A stretch of 64,000 bases of DNA from positions 4,084,001-4,148,000 of the forward strand of contig NZ_CP021434.1 in the NCBI RefSeq assembly GCF_002162355.1, read 5' to 3'. The notes below the pieces were generated by a model. That model did not search any database. It was given only the letters and a program-made list of their open reading frames with translations, and was not told the DNA's origin. Each line of letters begins with the position of its first letter. Position 1 is the stretch's first letter. Origin of the DNA: Tumebacillus avium (lineage in GTDB: Bacteria > Bacillota > Bacilli > Tumebacillales > Tumebacillaceae). The translations under genes were made by a program, and so were the position numbers. Positions 1 to 10,472 of the stretch are shown piece after piece.

Positions 1-3000
1 CCGCGCACTTTGACTTGATGGTCGAGGCGGCCGAGATACTCCAGATTGCCGTCCGGCAGCAGACGTGCCAAGTCGCCGGTTGCATACATCCGTGCGTTTG
101 GCTCGTCAGCAAACGGATTCGGGACAAATTTCTCGGCGGTCAGCGCCTCCTGCCCCAGATAGCCGCGCGCCAAGCCGTCTCCTGCCAGATACAGCTGGCC
201 GGACACGCCGGGCGGAACGAGTTGCATGTGAGCATCGAGCAGATAGAAGTCGGTGTTCACCAGCGGACGCCCAATCGTCGGCGCGGTTGCCGCCGTATGA
301 TCGACCAGCGTGTAGGTCGAGTAGGTCGTATCTTCCGACGGGCCGTACAGATTGTAGACGTTCTGCACCGTTCCGAGCTGGTACAGCTGCTGCACCAGAT
401 GCAGCGGCAGCGCCTCGCCTGCGAGGTTGACGGTACGAACAGAAGCCGGAATGGTTTGCTGGCGCAAAAGCTCGGCGATCGCAGACGGTACGGTGTTGAT
501 CAACGTCACGTCGTTACGTGCCGCGAGCTGCGGCAGTTGCAGCGCATTTTCCGCTACGATCACTTTGCCGCCGCTGCGAAGCGTCACAAACAGCTCGTAC
601 ACAGAGAGGTCGAAGCAGATCGAAGTTGAGAACAATACGCCAGCCAGATCTTCGGCCGTATACTCTTCCTGCGCCCATTGCACCATCGTCGCGGCGCTGC
701 GGTGTTCGATAGCCACGCCTTTCGGGCGTCCCGTCGAACCGGAGGTGTAGATCACATAGGCCAGATTGCGCGATGTTACGCCGGAAACCGGATTGTCAAC
801 TTGCCCGGCATCGGGCAGCGGCAGGCACAGCGCCGGCACGTCATGCGGCGGCAGTTCGGCGAGCAGCGCGTTTTCGGTAACCAGCATCGCCATGTTGGCG
901 TCTTGCATCGTGTACAAAATGCGGTCTTGCGGATAAGCCGGATCGAGCGGCACATATGCCCCGCCCGCTTTTAACACCCCAAGCATGGCGGCGAGCATCG
1001 AAGGTGTCCGCTCCATGTAGATGCCGACCAGCGATTCGGCGCCGATGCCCGCCTGCTGCAGGCGATGCGCGATCGCGTTGGCCTGCTCGTTCAGTTCGCG
1101 GTAGGTCAGCGTTCCCTGCTCGGCCACCACGGCGAGGCGCTCTGGCGTTTTTGCCGCTTGCAGCTCGAACAGCTGATGGAGGCAAAGATCGGCGTAGGCG
1201 GCTTTTCTCCCCTGCCCTTGGCTCAGCAGCAGTTGCTGCTCAGCGGCAGACAACAGCGGGACTTGGGCGACCGGAAGGGCCGGTTTGACTGCCAAGGCTC
1301 CCAGCAGTGTTTGGAAATGCAGCGTCATCCGCTCGATCGTCGCGCGTTCAAACAGATCGCAGTTGAAGTTGAAGCGTCCGACCAGCGTGTCGCCCCAGTC
1401 TTCCATCGACAGCTCGAGGTCAAATTTGACCGTGCCGTGTTCAAAGTCCAGCGGGCGGAGTTCCAAGCCCGGCAGTGTTGCGCTGTGACCCGCGGTGTGC
1501 GGCTGGAGGTTGAACATCGTCTGGAACAAAGGTGAACGGGAGGCGTCGCGCTCCGGCTGCAGCTCGACGACCAATTTTTCAAACGGCAGATCCTGATGCG
1601 CGTAGGCGCCAAGCGCCGTTTCGCGCACGCGGCTGAGCAGTTCTTCGAACGTCGGATCGCCGGAGAGGTCGGTGCGCAAGACCAGCGTGTTGACGAAGAA
1701 GCCGATCAGGTGTTCCGTCTCTTTGCGGTTGCGGCCGGCGATTGGCGTCCCGACGGTGATGTCCTCCTGGCCGCTGTAGCGCATGAGCAGCACTTGGTAA
1801 GCGGCGAGCAGAGTCATAAACATCGTCGAGCCGGCGCGGCGGGACAGCTGTTGCAGATGCTTGACCGTCTCCCCTTCGACCTGGAACTGGACGATCGCGC
1901 CGCGATACGTCTGCACCGGCGGGCGGGGATGGTCGGCTGGCAGCTGCAGCACAGGCAGTTCGCCGCTCAGCTGTTCTTTCCAATAGGACAGCTGTTTGTC
2001 GTACACATCGCCTTGCAGCCAGCCGCGCTGCCAGGCGGCAAAGTCGGCGTATTGCACCGGCAGTTCGGCAAGCGGCGCAGGCTGGTCTGCGTGGAAAGCG
2101 CCATAGAGCGCGGCTACTTCTTGCAGGAACACGCCCATCGACCAGCCGTCCGATACGATGTGATGCAAGTTCAGCACAAGTACATGTTCCTCATCATTCA
2201 GTTTCAGCAAGGAACTGCGCAAGAGCGGGCCTTGCGAGAGATCGAACGGAGTCAGGGCTTCCTGTTCCACGTAACGCTTGGCTGCTGCTTCCCGAGCGGA
2301 TGCCTCTTCCCCGCTCCAGTCCAGCACCGGCAGTGAGACGGCATAAGGCGCGGCGATTTTTTGCAGGGCTTCCCCATTGTTGTTATCAAACGTGGTGCGC
2401 AGCGCTTCGTGGCGGCGGACGATCTCGGTGAGGGTCCGTTCCAGCGCCGCGATGTTCAGGCTGCCAACCAGACGCACCGCAAACGGCATGTTGTAGACGG
2501 TGGTGCCCGGATTCAGCTGGTCGAGCACCCACAGACGGTGCTGCGCGAACGACAGCGGCAGGTCTCCGTCACGCGAGATGATCTCGATCGGGGTGACCGC
2601 CATGCCGTGTGACGCTTGCTGCAGGGTCTGCACATGCTCCGCCAATTCGGCGACGGTCGGCGCTTCGAACAGCGCGCGCAGCTGCAGGTCGAGGCCAAAG
2701 ACTTCGTTGATGCGCGAGACGACTTGCGTGACGAGCAGAGAATGCCCGCCCGCTTCAAAGAAGTTTTCATAAATGCCGACCTGCGGACGGCCAAGCACTT
2801 CCGCCCAGATCCCGGCGACCATCTCTTCGAGCGGCGTGCGTGCAGCCGCATCGGACGCCGTTTCCCAAAGCGAGGCGTCAGGTGCGGGCAAGGCGCGGCG
2901 GTCGACTTTGCCGTTCGGGTTCAAGGGCAGCTGGTCGAGCATGACGAAGGCGGACGGAATCATGTATTCCGGCAGGCGCTCTTGGAGCGCAGTTCGCAGT

Positions 3001-6000
3001 GCGGACACGGTCAGCGTCTGTGCTTCTTCGGCGACCACATAAGCGATGAGGCGTTTTTCGCCGCCGGCAGCAGTTGCGATGACGACCGCTTCCTGCACAT
3101 CTTCCACGCTGTTCAGCGCGGTTTCGATCTCGCCAAGCTCGATGCGGAAGCCGCGAATTTTCACTTGGTTGTCGAGGCGGCCGAGGAATTCGATCGTCCC
3201 GTCTGCCGTGTAGCGCACCAAGTCGCCGGTGCGGTACCAGCGCAGGCCATCTTTATCGACGAATTTCTCCTGCGTCAGGCTCTCCAGCAGGAAGTAGCCA
3301 CGGCTGACTCCATAGCCGCCGATCAGCAGTTCGCCCGGAACGCCGAGCGGAGCGGCCTGCTGCTGCGGGTCACAGATGCGCAGGTGCACGTGCGGCAGGG
3401 CGCGGCCGATGTAGAACTTGTCCATCTTCACATCGCGCGGAACTGCGAAATGAGAACAGATGATCGTACCTTCTGTCGGACCGTACAAAACGTGAATCTG
3501 CGCGTTGCGGAACACGCTGTGCATCGCGTCGAGCAGATCGGGCGGCACCGCATCACCGCCGATGTAGATCGTGCGCAAGGCGTCGAACGACGCTGCGTCG
3601 ATTCCGTTTTCCTCTGCCGTCTGCACGATCTGGCGCATCAGGCTTGGCACGGTGTGGATCATCGTCCAGTTTTGCAGGCTCGCCGTCAGCTTCGGCAGGT
3701 CGAGCACTTCTTCGCGGGTCATCACGACCGATGTGCCGCCGCTCAGCAGCGGATTCATCAGCTCGAACAGCGCGATGTCAAACGCGACCGAAGCGATCCA
3801 CGGCATGGTGTCGCCGGACGTGAAGCCAAACGCGTTCTGGCTGGCCTGCAAGACGCTGACTAGGTTGTGGTGTTCGACCATGACCGCTTTCGGGCGTCCG
3901 GTCGAGCCGGAGGTGTAGATCATGTACGCCAGGCTGTGCGGGCTGGCATCTTCCGGCAGATCGTGTCCGTCTTGACGGTTGATCTTGTCCGCTGCCGTGT
4001 CGAGGCAGAGAATCTGGGCCTCTATCGCCGGGAGCTTGTCGAGCAGGTCGGACTGCGTCACCATCACTTTGGCGCCGGAGTCTTCCAGAATCATGCGCAT
4101 ACGCTCTTCCGGATACGCGGTGTCGAGCGGCACATACGCCCCGCCCGCCTTGAGAATCCCCAGCACGGCGACGACCAGCTCAGCCGAACGCTCGACGAGC
4201 AGGGTGACGCGCACTTCCGGGCCGACGCCAAGCGTTTGCAGATGGCGGGCCAGACGGTTGGCGCGCGCGTTCAGTTCGCGGTAGGTCAGCGTGGTTGCGC
4301 TGGTCTGCACAGCGATTGCGTCCGGCGTTTTTGCCGCTTGCTCTTCGAACAGGCGGTGTGTGCTGACCGACGGCGGAACCAGCAGTTTCGAGCTGCCCCA
4401 TTCGGTGAACAGGGTCTGCTCTTGCGGCGTGTTCATTCGCACGTCTTGCACGCGTTGGCCGGGACGAGCCAGCAGATCGGACAGCACGGTCATCAGATGG
4501 CCGTGCAGCAGCTCAATCGTCCGGTCTTCATAGCGCAGGCGGTCATAGGCGATCTTCACAGCGAGCTGCTTGCCCGGCGCGACGCCGATCGTCAGCGGAT
4601 AGTGGCTGAGCTCGCCTGTGCCCATCTCGGTGATCTGCAAGGAGCCTGCCGCACCGACATCTTCGGCCAGCTCTTGATCCATCGGGTAGTTCTCAAAGAC
4701 GAGGATCGAGTGGAACAGCGGCTGGTCATGCGGCAAACCGCTCCATGCCTGCACCAGGCTCAGCGGCGTGTACTCGAAATCGCGCACTTCCGCTTGGCGG
4801 GCCTGCAGGGCTTGCAAGCTGCTCAGCACATCAGATGCTGCGGTCAGCTGCGAGCGCACGGGCAGCGTGTTGATGAACAGGCCAACCATCGCTTCCACGC
4901 CATCGAGCTCAGCCGGACGGCCGGAGACGGTCGCGCCAAAAGCGATGTCTTCTGCGCCGCTGTAGCGCTGCAGGACGATTGTCCATGCCCCTTGCACCAG
5001 TGTGTTTAAGGTCAGTTGGTGCTGTTTGGCGAGCGCTTGCAGGCGGATCGTCGCGTCCGGAGACAGGGTTGCACGTTGTTCTTCGAACTGCTTCTCCCCT
5101 TGCGGCAATACGGCAGACTGGCGTTCGACGCCGAGCAGGGCCGGTTCGGAGAAGCCCTTTAATTGCTGCTGCCAGTAGGCTTTGGCCGCGTTGATGTCTT
5201 GTGCGCTCAGCCATTCGATGAAGTCGCTGTACGGACGGGACGGCGACAAGGCCAGCTCCTGTCCGCCTGCATAGGCGTCGTACAGGCTAAAGACTTCTTT
5301 GAAGACGAGCGGCATCGACCAGCCGTCGAGCAGCAGATGGTGTGACGTCCAGATCAGGCGGTGCGTGTCCGCGCCGGTGCGAATGACCGCCAGGCGCATC
5401 AGCGGCGCGCAGGAAAGGTCAAATCCTTTCGCACGGTCGTCTGACAGAAATGCTTCCAGTTCGGCTGCTTGCTGCTCCGTGTTTAGAGTCTGCCAATCGA
5501 GCGTCGTCAGCGGCATTTCCACGCCTTGCAGCACCGCTTGCAGCGGATCGCGTCCGCCAAATGTATGGAACGACGTACGCAGGATCGGGTGGCGCTCGAT
5601 GACGGTCTGCCAGGCGTTCAGTAAGGCATCAGCTTTGAGATCGCCTTGCAGAGCGGCGTTGACTTGTGTCACGTACACGCCGGAACCTTGCTCGAGCAGG
5701 CTGTGGTAGAGCATCCCTTGCTGCATCGGGGACAGCGGGTAGATCTGTTCGACGCGCTCCCCTTTGACACCGCGTGCCTGCAGTTCCTCGAACAAGGTGT
5801 TCAGTTCGGTTTGCGAGACCTGCGCCAACGGGAAGTCGGACGGCGTATAGGCCGTTTCGGCCTGTGTTGCGCAGTGCTCGGTGATTCCTTGCAATTCGCG
5901 GAGGAACGATTGCGCCAGCGCGTCGATCGTCGCGCGGTGATGCACGTTTTCCGAATAGGTGATGCTCATCCGCAACTGGCCGCCGGAGATGACGCCGTTG

Positions 6001-9000
6001 ATTTCCAGCAGATGCGAACGCTTCATGCGCGGGCTGCGGTTCGCGCCGCTCGGTGCGCCGGACAGCGTGAAGCGCGATGCATCGCCAGACGTCCCGCCTT
6101 GGTCGAATTGACCGAGGTAGTTGTAGGACACTTGCGGATGCGCGATCTCGCCCAGCTCGTTTTGCAGCAGGCCGAAGCCGATCCCCCGGTTCGGGACGGC
6201 GCGCAGTTGCTCCTTGACCGCTTGCACGGCGCTGCCTCTCTCCTTTTTCACCGGGAGTTGCAGATGCACCGGATAGGTGGCGGTGAACCAGCCGACGGTG
6301 CGCGAAGTGTCGACGTTGTCAAACAAGTCTTCCCGGCCGTGGCTTTCCATCGCCAAGAGCAGCGAGCGCTCGCCCGTCCAGGCGCCAAACGCTTCCGCCC
6401 AGGCGGTGAGCAGCAGGTCGTTGATCTGCGTGCGGTACGCTTTCGGCGCTTCTTGCAGCAGGCGCTGCGTTTCTTCCGGGCTGAGCAGCACCGAGACGGT
6501 GCCGGCAGAGCCGGTCAGGTTGTCGCCGTCCGCATGGTCTGTCGGCAGTGCGGCAAGGTTTGCTTCCTGCAGCTGTGCCCAGTAGGCTTTTTCCTGCAAA
6601 ACGGCGTCCGACTGCGCATGTGCGTTCAACAGCTCCGCCCATTTTTGGAACGAAGTCGTTTTCAAAGGCAGTTGCACAGCTTGTCCGTGGAGGCGCTGTT
6701 CGTAGGCGGTTTCCAAGTCTTGCAGCAAAATGCGCCACGACACACCGTCGATCAGCAGATGGTGCACGATGATCAACAAGCGCTCCGCCCGTTCGCCGCC
6801 AAATGTCGCATGCACGAAGGAGACCAGAGGCCCTTCCGACAACGACAAGCCAGCTTGCCACTCGGCAGCCGCTGTCGCAAACGCTGCGTCCTGCTCCGCT
6901 AACGGCAGATCAGAAAAATCGGCTTCGGTAAACGGCACGTCCCCTTCTGCCACCGCAAACTGCTCCCAGCCATCCGCCGTGCGAACAAAACGCATCCGCA
7001 GCGCATCGTGGTGGCTCAGCAGGTCATTGATCACGCCGCGCATGACCGCTTGATCGAGCGGTTCTTGCAGTTCAAACAGCAGCGACATGTTGAAGTGATG
7101 CATGTCTGCGAACTCTTGCTCGAAGAACCATTGCTGCACAGGGGTCAGCAGGACCGGGCCGGTCACCGCCCCTTGTTCGGCCAGCGTCTCTTCCCCGCCG
7201 TCGAGCCTTGCAGCCTCGGCCAGCCGTGCGATCGTCTGGTTTTGGAACAGGTCTTTCGGCTTCAGGCGAATCCCTTGCTGGTTGGCGCGATGGATGATCT
7301 GAATGCTCAGGATCGAATCGCCGCCGAGGGCAAAAAAGTTGTCATGGATGCCGACGCGCTCCAGACGCAGCACAGAAGACCAGATCTCGGCCAGCGCTTG
7401 CTCGGTCGCGGTGCGCGGCGCGGAGTAATCTGCGCTCGTCTCCGCACGCGTCAATTCCGGCGCGGGCAGTTTTTTGCGGTCGATCTTGCCGTTTTGGTTG
7501 AGCGGCATCGCGTCCAGCACAACAAACGCGGCCGGAATCATGTATTCCGGGAGGCGTTCGCGCAGATGGCCGCGCAGGTCTTCGAGGACGATCTCCTCCC
7601 CCGCTTCCGGCACGACATAGGCGGCGAGGCGCTTTTCGCCGTGCTCGTCTTCATGGACGGTGACCAGCGTCTCTTTCAGCGCCTTGTGCTGTGCGAGGAC
7701 CGTTTCGATCTCGCCGAGCTCGATGCGGAATCCGCGAATCTTCACCTGATGGTCGATCCGGCCGAGGAATTCCAGCGTGCCGTCCGCATGCCAGCGCACA
7801 AGGTCGCCCGTCTTGTACCAGCGGAGGCCGTCTGCCTCGATGTATTTTTCAGCAGTCAATTCCGCTTGGCGGTAGTAACCTCTCGTGACGCCCGGGCCGC
7901 CGATGAGCAGTTCGCCGGGAATGCCGACCGGCTGCAGCTGCCCGGACGGGTCACAGACGCGCAGGGTGGCATGCAGGAGCGGCCGGCCGATGTGCAGGCG
8001 GTCCATCTTGGCACCGCGCGGCACGGCGTATTGCGAACAGATGATCGTGCCTTCGGTCGGGCCGTACAGCACGTGAATCTGCGCGTTTTGGAACACTTCA
8101 TACATCGCCGTCAGCAGGTCGGGCGGCACGGCATCGCCGCCGATGAAGATCAGGCGCAGGTTGTCAAACGCAGCGGCAGACAAGCCGGCCGCGCGGATTC
8201 CTTCGACGATCTGGCGCATCAGGCTGGGCACGGTGTGAATCGCCGTGTAGGTCTGCAGGTCGGCAGCCAGGCGTTCGATATCCAGCACGTGGTCTTTGGT
8301 CAACACCGCCGATGTGCCGCCGCAGAGCAGCGGGTTCATCAGCTCGAACAGCGCGATGTCAAACGCGGCCGAGGCGATCCACGGCATCACATCGCCGTTG
8401 CCAAAGCCAAATTCCTGCTGCGAAGTCTGCAGCACGCTGACGAGATTGCGATGCTCGACCATGACCGCTTTCGGGCGTCCTGTGGAGCCGGAGGTGTAGA
8501 TCATGTAGGCAAGATGTTCCGGCGTGACGCCGCTGTCCGGCGCGGTGTGCGGGAGATTGGCGATCTGCGCCAGCTCGGTGTCGAGGCAGACCGTCTTCGC
8601 CTGGTGCTCCGGCAGTTGAGCCAGCAGATGCGACTCGGTGAGCAGGAGCGGCGCAGCGGTGTCTTCGAGGATCAAGGCGACGCGGTCGCTCGGGTACGCG
8701 GTGTCGATCGGGACGTATGCGGCTCCGGACTTTAAGATCGCGAGCAGGCCGATGACAAGATCTTCGGAACGGTCGACATACAGGCCGATCAGCGTATCGG
8801 GCCCTGCTCCCATCGAGCGCAGATAGTGTGCCGTCTGGTTGGCGCGCTGGTCCAGTTCGCGGTAGGTCAGCTGGCGGTCTTCAAAGAGGACGGCCACGTT
8901 GTCCGGTGTGCGCTGCGCTTGTTCAGCAAACAGTTCATGCGTGCAGAGTGGCGATTGCTCGCTTGCAGCTTCTGCCCCGGTGCCCATTTTGGCAAGCAAT

Positions 9001-10472
9001 TCTTGTTCCGCTTGCGGCACCAGCGGCAAATCGGCCAGCGGCTGAGTCGGGTTGGACGCGGCTGCTGCCAAAAACGTCTGGAGATGTGCGGTCATGCGCT
9101 GGATTGTGTCCTGCTCAAACAGGTCGGTGTTGTATTTCAGATGGCCGACCAGACCGTCCGGCGCTTCGTTTAACAGAAGTTCGAGGTCAAACTTGGCGGT
9201 GATGCTCTCCATGTTCAGCGCGGCGATGGTCAGCCCTGGCAGTTCGACAGACGACATCGGCGCGTTTTGCAAGGTAAACATCACTTGGAACAACGGCGAG
9301 CGGCTCATGTCGCGCTCGACCTGCAGTTCGTTCACCAGTTGGTCGAATGGCACGTCCTGGTGATCGTATGCCTGCAGGGCGGTTTTCTTCACGCGTTCGA
9401 TCAGTTCGTCGAACGTCGGATTGTTCGACAGGTCGCCGCGCATGACCAAGGTGCCGACGAAGAAGCCGATCAGCCCTTCTGTCTCTTTGCGCGTGCGCCC
9501 GGCGATCGGTGTGCCGACCGCGATGTCTTCCTGTCCGGTATAGCGGGACAAAACAGCTTGGAAGGCAGCCAGCAAGGTCATGAACAAGGAGGCACCATGG
9601 CGTTTGGACAGCTCGTGGAGCGTTGCCGTCAGCTCACGGCTCAGCGCAAACCGCTCCTGTGCCCCGCTATGCGTCTGCACCGGCGGACGCGGGTGGTCGG
9701 TCGGCAGTTGCAGCGCGGTGACGTCTGCCAATTGGCGTTTCCAGTAGGACAGCTGTTCCTCAAACGCGCTGCCCGACAAGCGTTCACGCTGCCAAGCCGC
9801 GAAGTCGGCGTATTGGATCGGGAGCTCAGCGAGCGGCGACGGCTGTCCGGCGGAAAAAGCGCCGTAGAGCGCAGCAAACTCTTTTAAAAACACGCCGGTG
9901 ATCGACCAGCCGTCGGAGATGATGTGGTGCATGCTGAGCAGCAAAATATGTTCGTTTTCCTGAAGCTGCAGCAGCGAAAAGCGGATCAGCGGCCCTTGGC
10001 TCAAGTCGAACGGCGTCTCCGTCTCGGCGAGCAGGCGGCGCTTCGTTTCGGCGTCCTGCTCCGCTTGGGAGAGGCCGCGAAGATCAATGACGGTCAGCGG
10101 CAGGCGAAGTTCGCGTGCGATCACCTGCACCGGCTGCCCGTCTTCGTTTTCTTTGGCAAATGTGGTGCGAAGCGTTGCATGGCGCTCGATGATAGCGTTG
10201 AGCGTTGCCTCCAGCGCTTCTACATGCAATCCCCCGGTCAGCCTGACCGCAAACGGCATGTTGTAGGCGGCGGTGCCTTCGTCGAGCTGATCGAGCACCC
10301 AGAGCCGCTGTTGAGCGAAGGAGAGGCGCACAGGCCCCTCATCGCTTCGTTTGGGAATCATTTCTTCCGCTTGCGGAGCTGATTGCGCGGCAGCCAGGCG
10401 TTTCTCCAGCATGGCGCGCTGTTCCGGCGAAAGTTTTGACATGCGATCTAAGAATCCAGCTTTCTTATCCAA
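1..10472 (-). CDS. Third NRPS subunit (C-A-T-E, C-A-T, C-A...), partial at left edge
   Basis: This frame is open from a TTG start at 10472 to the window edge, giving about 3490 residues with no stop. The TTG abuts the stop of the upstream NRPS gene, whose last codons carry the GGAGG site; an in-frame ATG at 10442 is an alternative start. Domains in order: C (HHIISDGWS near 184), A (about 661), T of the LGGDSI type (about 1050), epimerisation domain (HHLLIDGVSWRIL near 1240, NYLGQF later), C opening with YPLSPMQQGMLYH (near 1580; HHLLLDGWS near 1715), A (about 2187), T (about 2577), C (near 2778), A (near 3243), cut near motif A8. Codes read by eye are DIFHFGLIIK (unassigned), DIFHYGLIIK (unassigned) and DLYNNALTY (Ala-like). 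The E domain implies that residue 10 is D. Remaining modules and any thioesterase would lie left of the window. Confidence 0.93.
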   Translation of the reverse strand, partial: MDKKAGFLDRMSKLSPEQRAMLEKRLAAAQSAPQAEEMIPKRSDEGPVRLSFAQQRLWVLDQLDEGTAAYNMPFAVRLTGGLHVEALEATLNAIIERHATLRTTFAKENEDGQPVQVIARELRLPLTVIDLRGLSQAEQDAETKRRLLAETETPFDLSQGPLIRFSLLQLQENEHILLLSMHHIISDGWSITGVFLKEFAALYGAFSAGQPSPLAELPIQYADFAAWQRERLSGSAFEEQLSYWKRQLADVTALQLPTDHPRPPVQTHSGAQERFALSRELTATLHELSKRHGASLFMTLLAAFQAVLSRYTGQEDIAVGTPIAGRTRKETEGLIGFFVGTLVMRGDLSNNPTFDELIERVKKTALQAYDHQDVPFDQLVNELQVERDMSRSPLFQVMFTLQNAPMSSVELPGLTIAALNMESITAKFDLELLLNEAPDGLVGHLKYNTDLFEQDTIQRMTAHLQTFLAAAASNPTQPLADLPLVPQAEQELLAKMGTGAEAASEQSPLCTHELFAEQAQRTPDNVAVLFEDRQLTYRELDQRANQTAHYLRSMGAGPDTLIGLYVDRSEDLVIGLLAILKSGAAYVPIDTAYPSDRVALILEDTAAPLLLTESHLLAQLPEHQAKTVCLDTELAQIANLPHTAPDSGVTPEHLAYMIYTSGSTGRPKAVMVEHRNLVSVLQTSQQEFGFGNGDVMPWIASAAFDIALFELMNPLLCGGTSAVLTKDHVLDIERLAADLQTYTAIHTVPSLMRQIVEGIRAAGLSAAAFDNLRLIFIGGDAVPPDLLTAMYEVFQNAQIHVLYGPTEGTIICSQYAVPRGAKMDRLHIGRPLLHATLRVCDPSGQLQPVGIPGELLIGGPGVTRGYYRQAELTAEKYIEADGLRWYKTGDLVRWHADGTLEFLGRIDHQVKIRGFRIELGEIETVLAQHKALKETLVTVHEDEHGEKRLAAYVVPEAGEEIVLEDLRGHLRERLPEYMIPAAFVVLDAMPLNQNGKIDRKKLPAPELTRAETSADYSAPRTATEQALAEIWSSVLRLERVGIHDNFFALGGDSILSIQIIHRANQQGIRLKPKDLFQNQTIARLAEAARLDGGEETLAEQGAVTGPVLLTPVQQWFFEQEFADMHHFNMSLLFELQEPLDQAVMRGVINDLLSHHDALRMRFVRTADGWEQFAVAEGDVPFTEADFSDLPLAEQDAAFATAAAEWQAGLSLSEGPLVSFVHATFGGERAERLLIIVHHLLIDGVSWRILLQDLETAYEQRLHGQAVQLPLKTTSFQKWAELLNAHAQSDAVLQEKAYWAQLQEANLAALPTDHADGDNLTGSAGTVSVLLSPEETQRLLQEAPKAYRTQINDLLLTAWAEAFGAWTGERSLLLAMESHGREDLFDNVDTSRTVGWFTATYPVHLQLPVKKERGSAVQAVKEQLRAVPNRGIGFGLLQNELGEIAHPQVSYNYLGQFDQGGTSGDASRFTLSGAPSGANRSPRMKRSHLLEINGVISGGQLRMSITYSENVHHRATIDALAQSFLRELQGITEHCATQAETAYTPSDFPLAQVSQTELNTLFEELQARGVKGERVEQIYPLSPMQQGMLYHSLLEQGSGVYVTQVNAALQGDLKADALLNAWQTVIERHPILRTSFHTFGGRDPLQAVLQGVEMPLTTLDWQTLNTEQQAAELEAFLSDDRAKGFDLSCAPLMRLAVIRTGADTHRLIWTSHHLLLDGWSMPLVFKEVFSLYDAYAGGQELALSPSRPYSDFIEWLSAQDINAAKAYWQQQLKGFSEPALLGVERQSAVLPQGEKQFEEQRATLSPDATIRLQALAKQHQLTLNTLVQGAWTIVLQRYSGAEDIAFGATVSGRPAELDGVEAMVGLFINTLPVRSQLTAASDVLSSLQALQARQAEVRDFEYTPLSLVQAWSGLPHDQPLFHSILVFENYPMDQELAEDVGAAGSLQITEMGTGELSHYPLTIGVAPGKQLAVKIAYDRLRYEDRTIELLHGHLMTVLSDLLARPGQRVQDVRMNTPQEQTLFTEWGSSKLLVPPSVSTHRLFEEQAAKTPDAIAVQTSATTLTYRELNARANRLARHLQTLGVGPEVRVTLLVERSAELVVAVLGILKAGGAYVPLDTAYPEERMRMILEDSGAKVMVTQSDLLDKLPAIEAQILCLDTAADKINRQDGHDLPEDASPHSLAYMIYTSGSTGRPKAVMVEHHNLVSVLQASQNAFGFTSGDTMPWIASVAFDIALFELMNPLLSGGTSVVMTREEVLDLPKLTASLQNWTMIHTVPSLMRQIVQTAEENGIDAASFDALRTIYIGGDAVPPDLLDAMHSVFRNAQIHVLYGPTEGTIICSHFAVPRDVKMDKFYIGRALPHVHLRICDPQQQAAPLGVPGELLIGGYGVSRGYFLLESLTQEKFVDKDGLRWYRTGDLVRYTADGTIEFLGRLDNQVKIRGFRIELGEIETALNSVEDVQEAVVIATAAGGEKRLIAYVVAEEAQTLTVSALRTALQERLPEYMIPSAFVMLDQLPLNPNGKVDRRALPAPDASLWETASDAAARTPLEEMVAGIWAEVLGRPQVGIYENFFEAGGHSLLVTQVVSRINEVFGLDLQLRALFEAPTVAELAEHVQTLQQASHGMAVTPIEIISRDGDLPLSFAQHRLWVLDQLNPGTTVYNMPFAVRLVGSLNIAALERTLTEIVRRHEALRTTFDNNNGEALQKIAAPYAVSLPVLDWSGEEASAREAAAKRYVEQEALTPFDLSQGPLLRSSLLKLNDEEHVLVLNLHHIVSDGWSMGVFLQEVAALYGAFHADQPAPLAELPVQYADFAAWQRGWLQGDVYDKQLSYWKEQLSGELPVLQLPADHPRPPVQTYRGAIVQFQVEGETVKHLQQLSRRAGSTMFMTLLAAYQVLLMRYSGQEDITVGTPIAGRNRKETEHLIGFFVNTLVLRTDLSGDPTFEELLSRVRETALGAYAHQDLPFEKLVVELQPERDASRSPLFQTMFNLQPHTAGHSATLPGLELRPLDFEHGTVKFDLELSMEDWGDTLVGRFNFNCDLFERATIERMTLHFQTLLGALAVKPALPVAQVPLLSAAEQQLLLSQGQGRKAAYADLCLHQLFELQAAKTPERLAVVAEQGTLTYRELNEQANAIAHRLQQAGIGAESLVGIYMERTPSMLAAMLGVLKAGGAYVPLDPAYPQDRILYTMQDANMAMLVTENALLAELPPHDVPALCLPLPDAGQVDNPVSGVTSRNLAYVIYTSGSTGRPKGVAIEHRSAATMVQWAQEEYTAEDLAGVLFSTSICFDLSVYELFVTLRSGGKVIVAENALQLPQLAARNDVTLINTVPSAIAELLRQQTIPASVRTVNLAGEALPLHLVQQLYQLGTVQNVYNLYGPSEDTTYSTYTLVDHTAATAPTIGRPLVNTDFYLLDAHMQLVPPGVSGQLYLAGDGLARGYLGQEALTAEKFVPNPFADEPNARMYATGDLARLLPDGNLEYLGRLDHQVKVR
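5880..7290 (-). other. Epimerisation (E) domain of NRPS module 10
   Basis: This is the only E domain found among the 12 modules in view. It follows a carrier domain with LGGDSI, the form usually seen before E domains, rather than the LGGHSL form of the other carriers. The active-site segment reads HHLLIDGVSWRIL and the later motif NYLGQF is present, so it should be active. The next condensation domain opens with PLSPMQQGML and carries HHLLLDGWS, as expected of a DCL-type domain accepting a D-configured donor. Boundaries are approximate. No dual C/E domain was recognised elsewhere, so only residue 10 is predicted to be D among residues 1-12. Confidence 0.88.

Noticed and set aside
1..10472. 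A thioesterase or terminal reductase domain for product release.
   Set aside because: None is visible; the third NRPS gene is still within an A domain at the window edge, so the release domain must lie outside or be absent.
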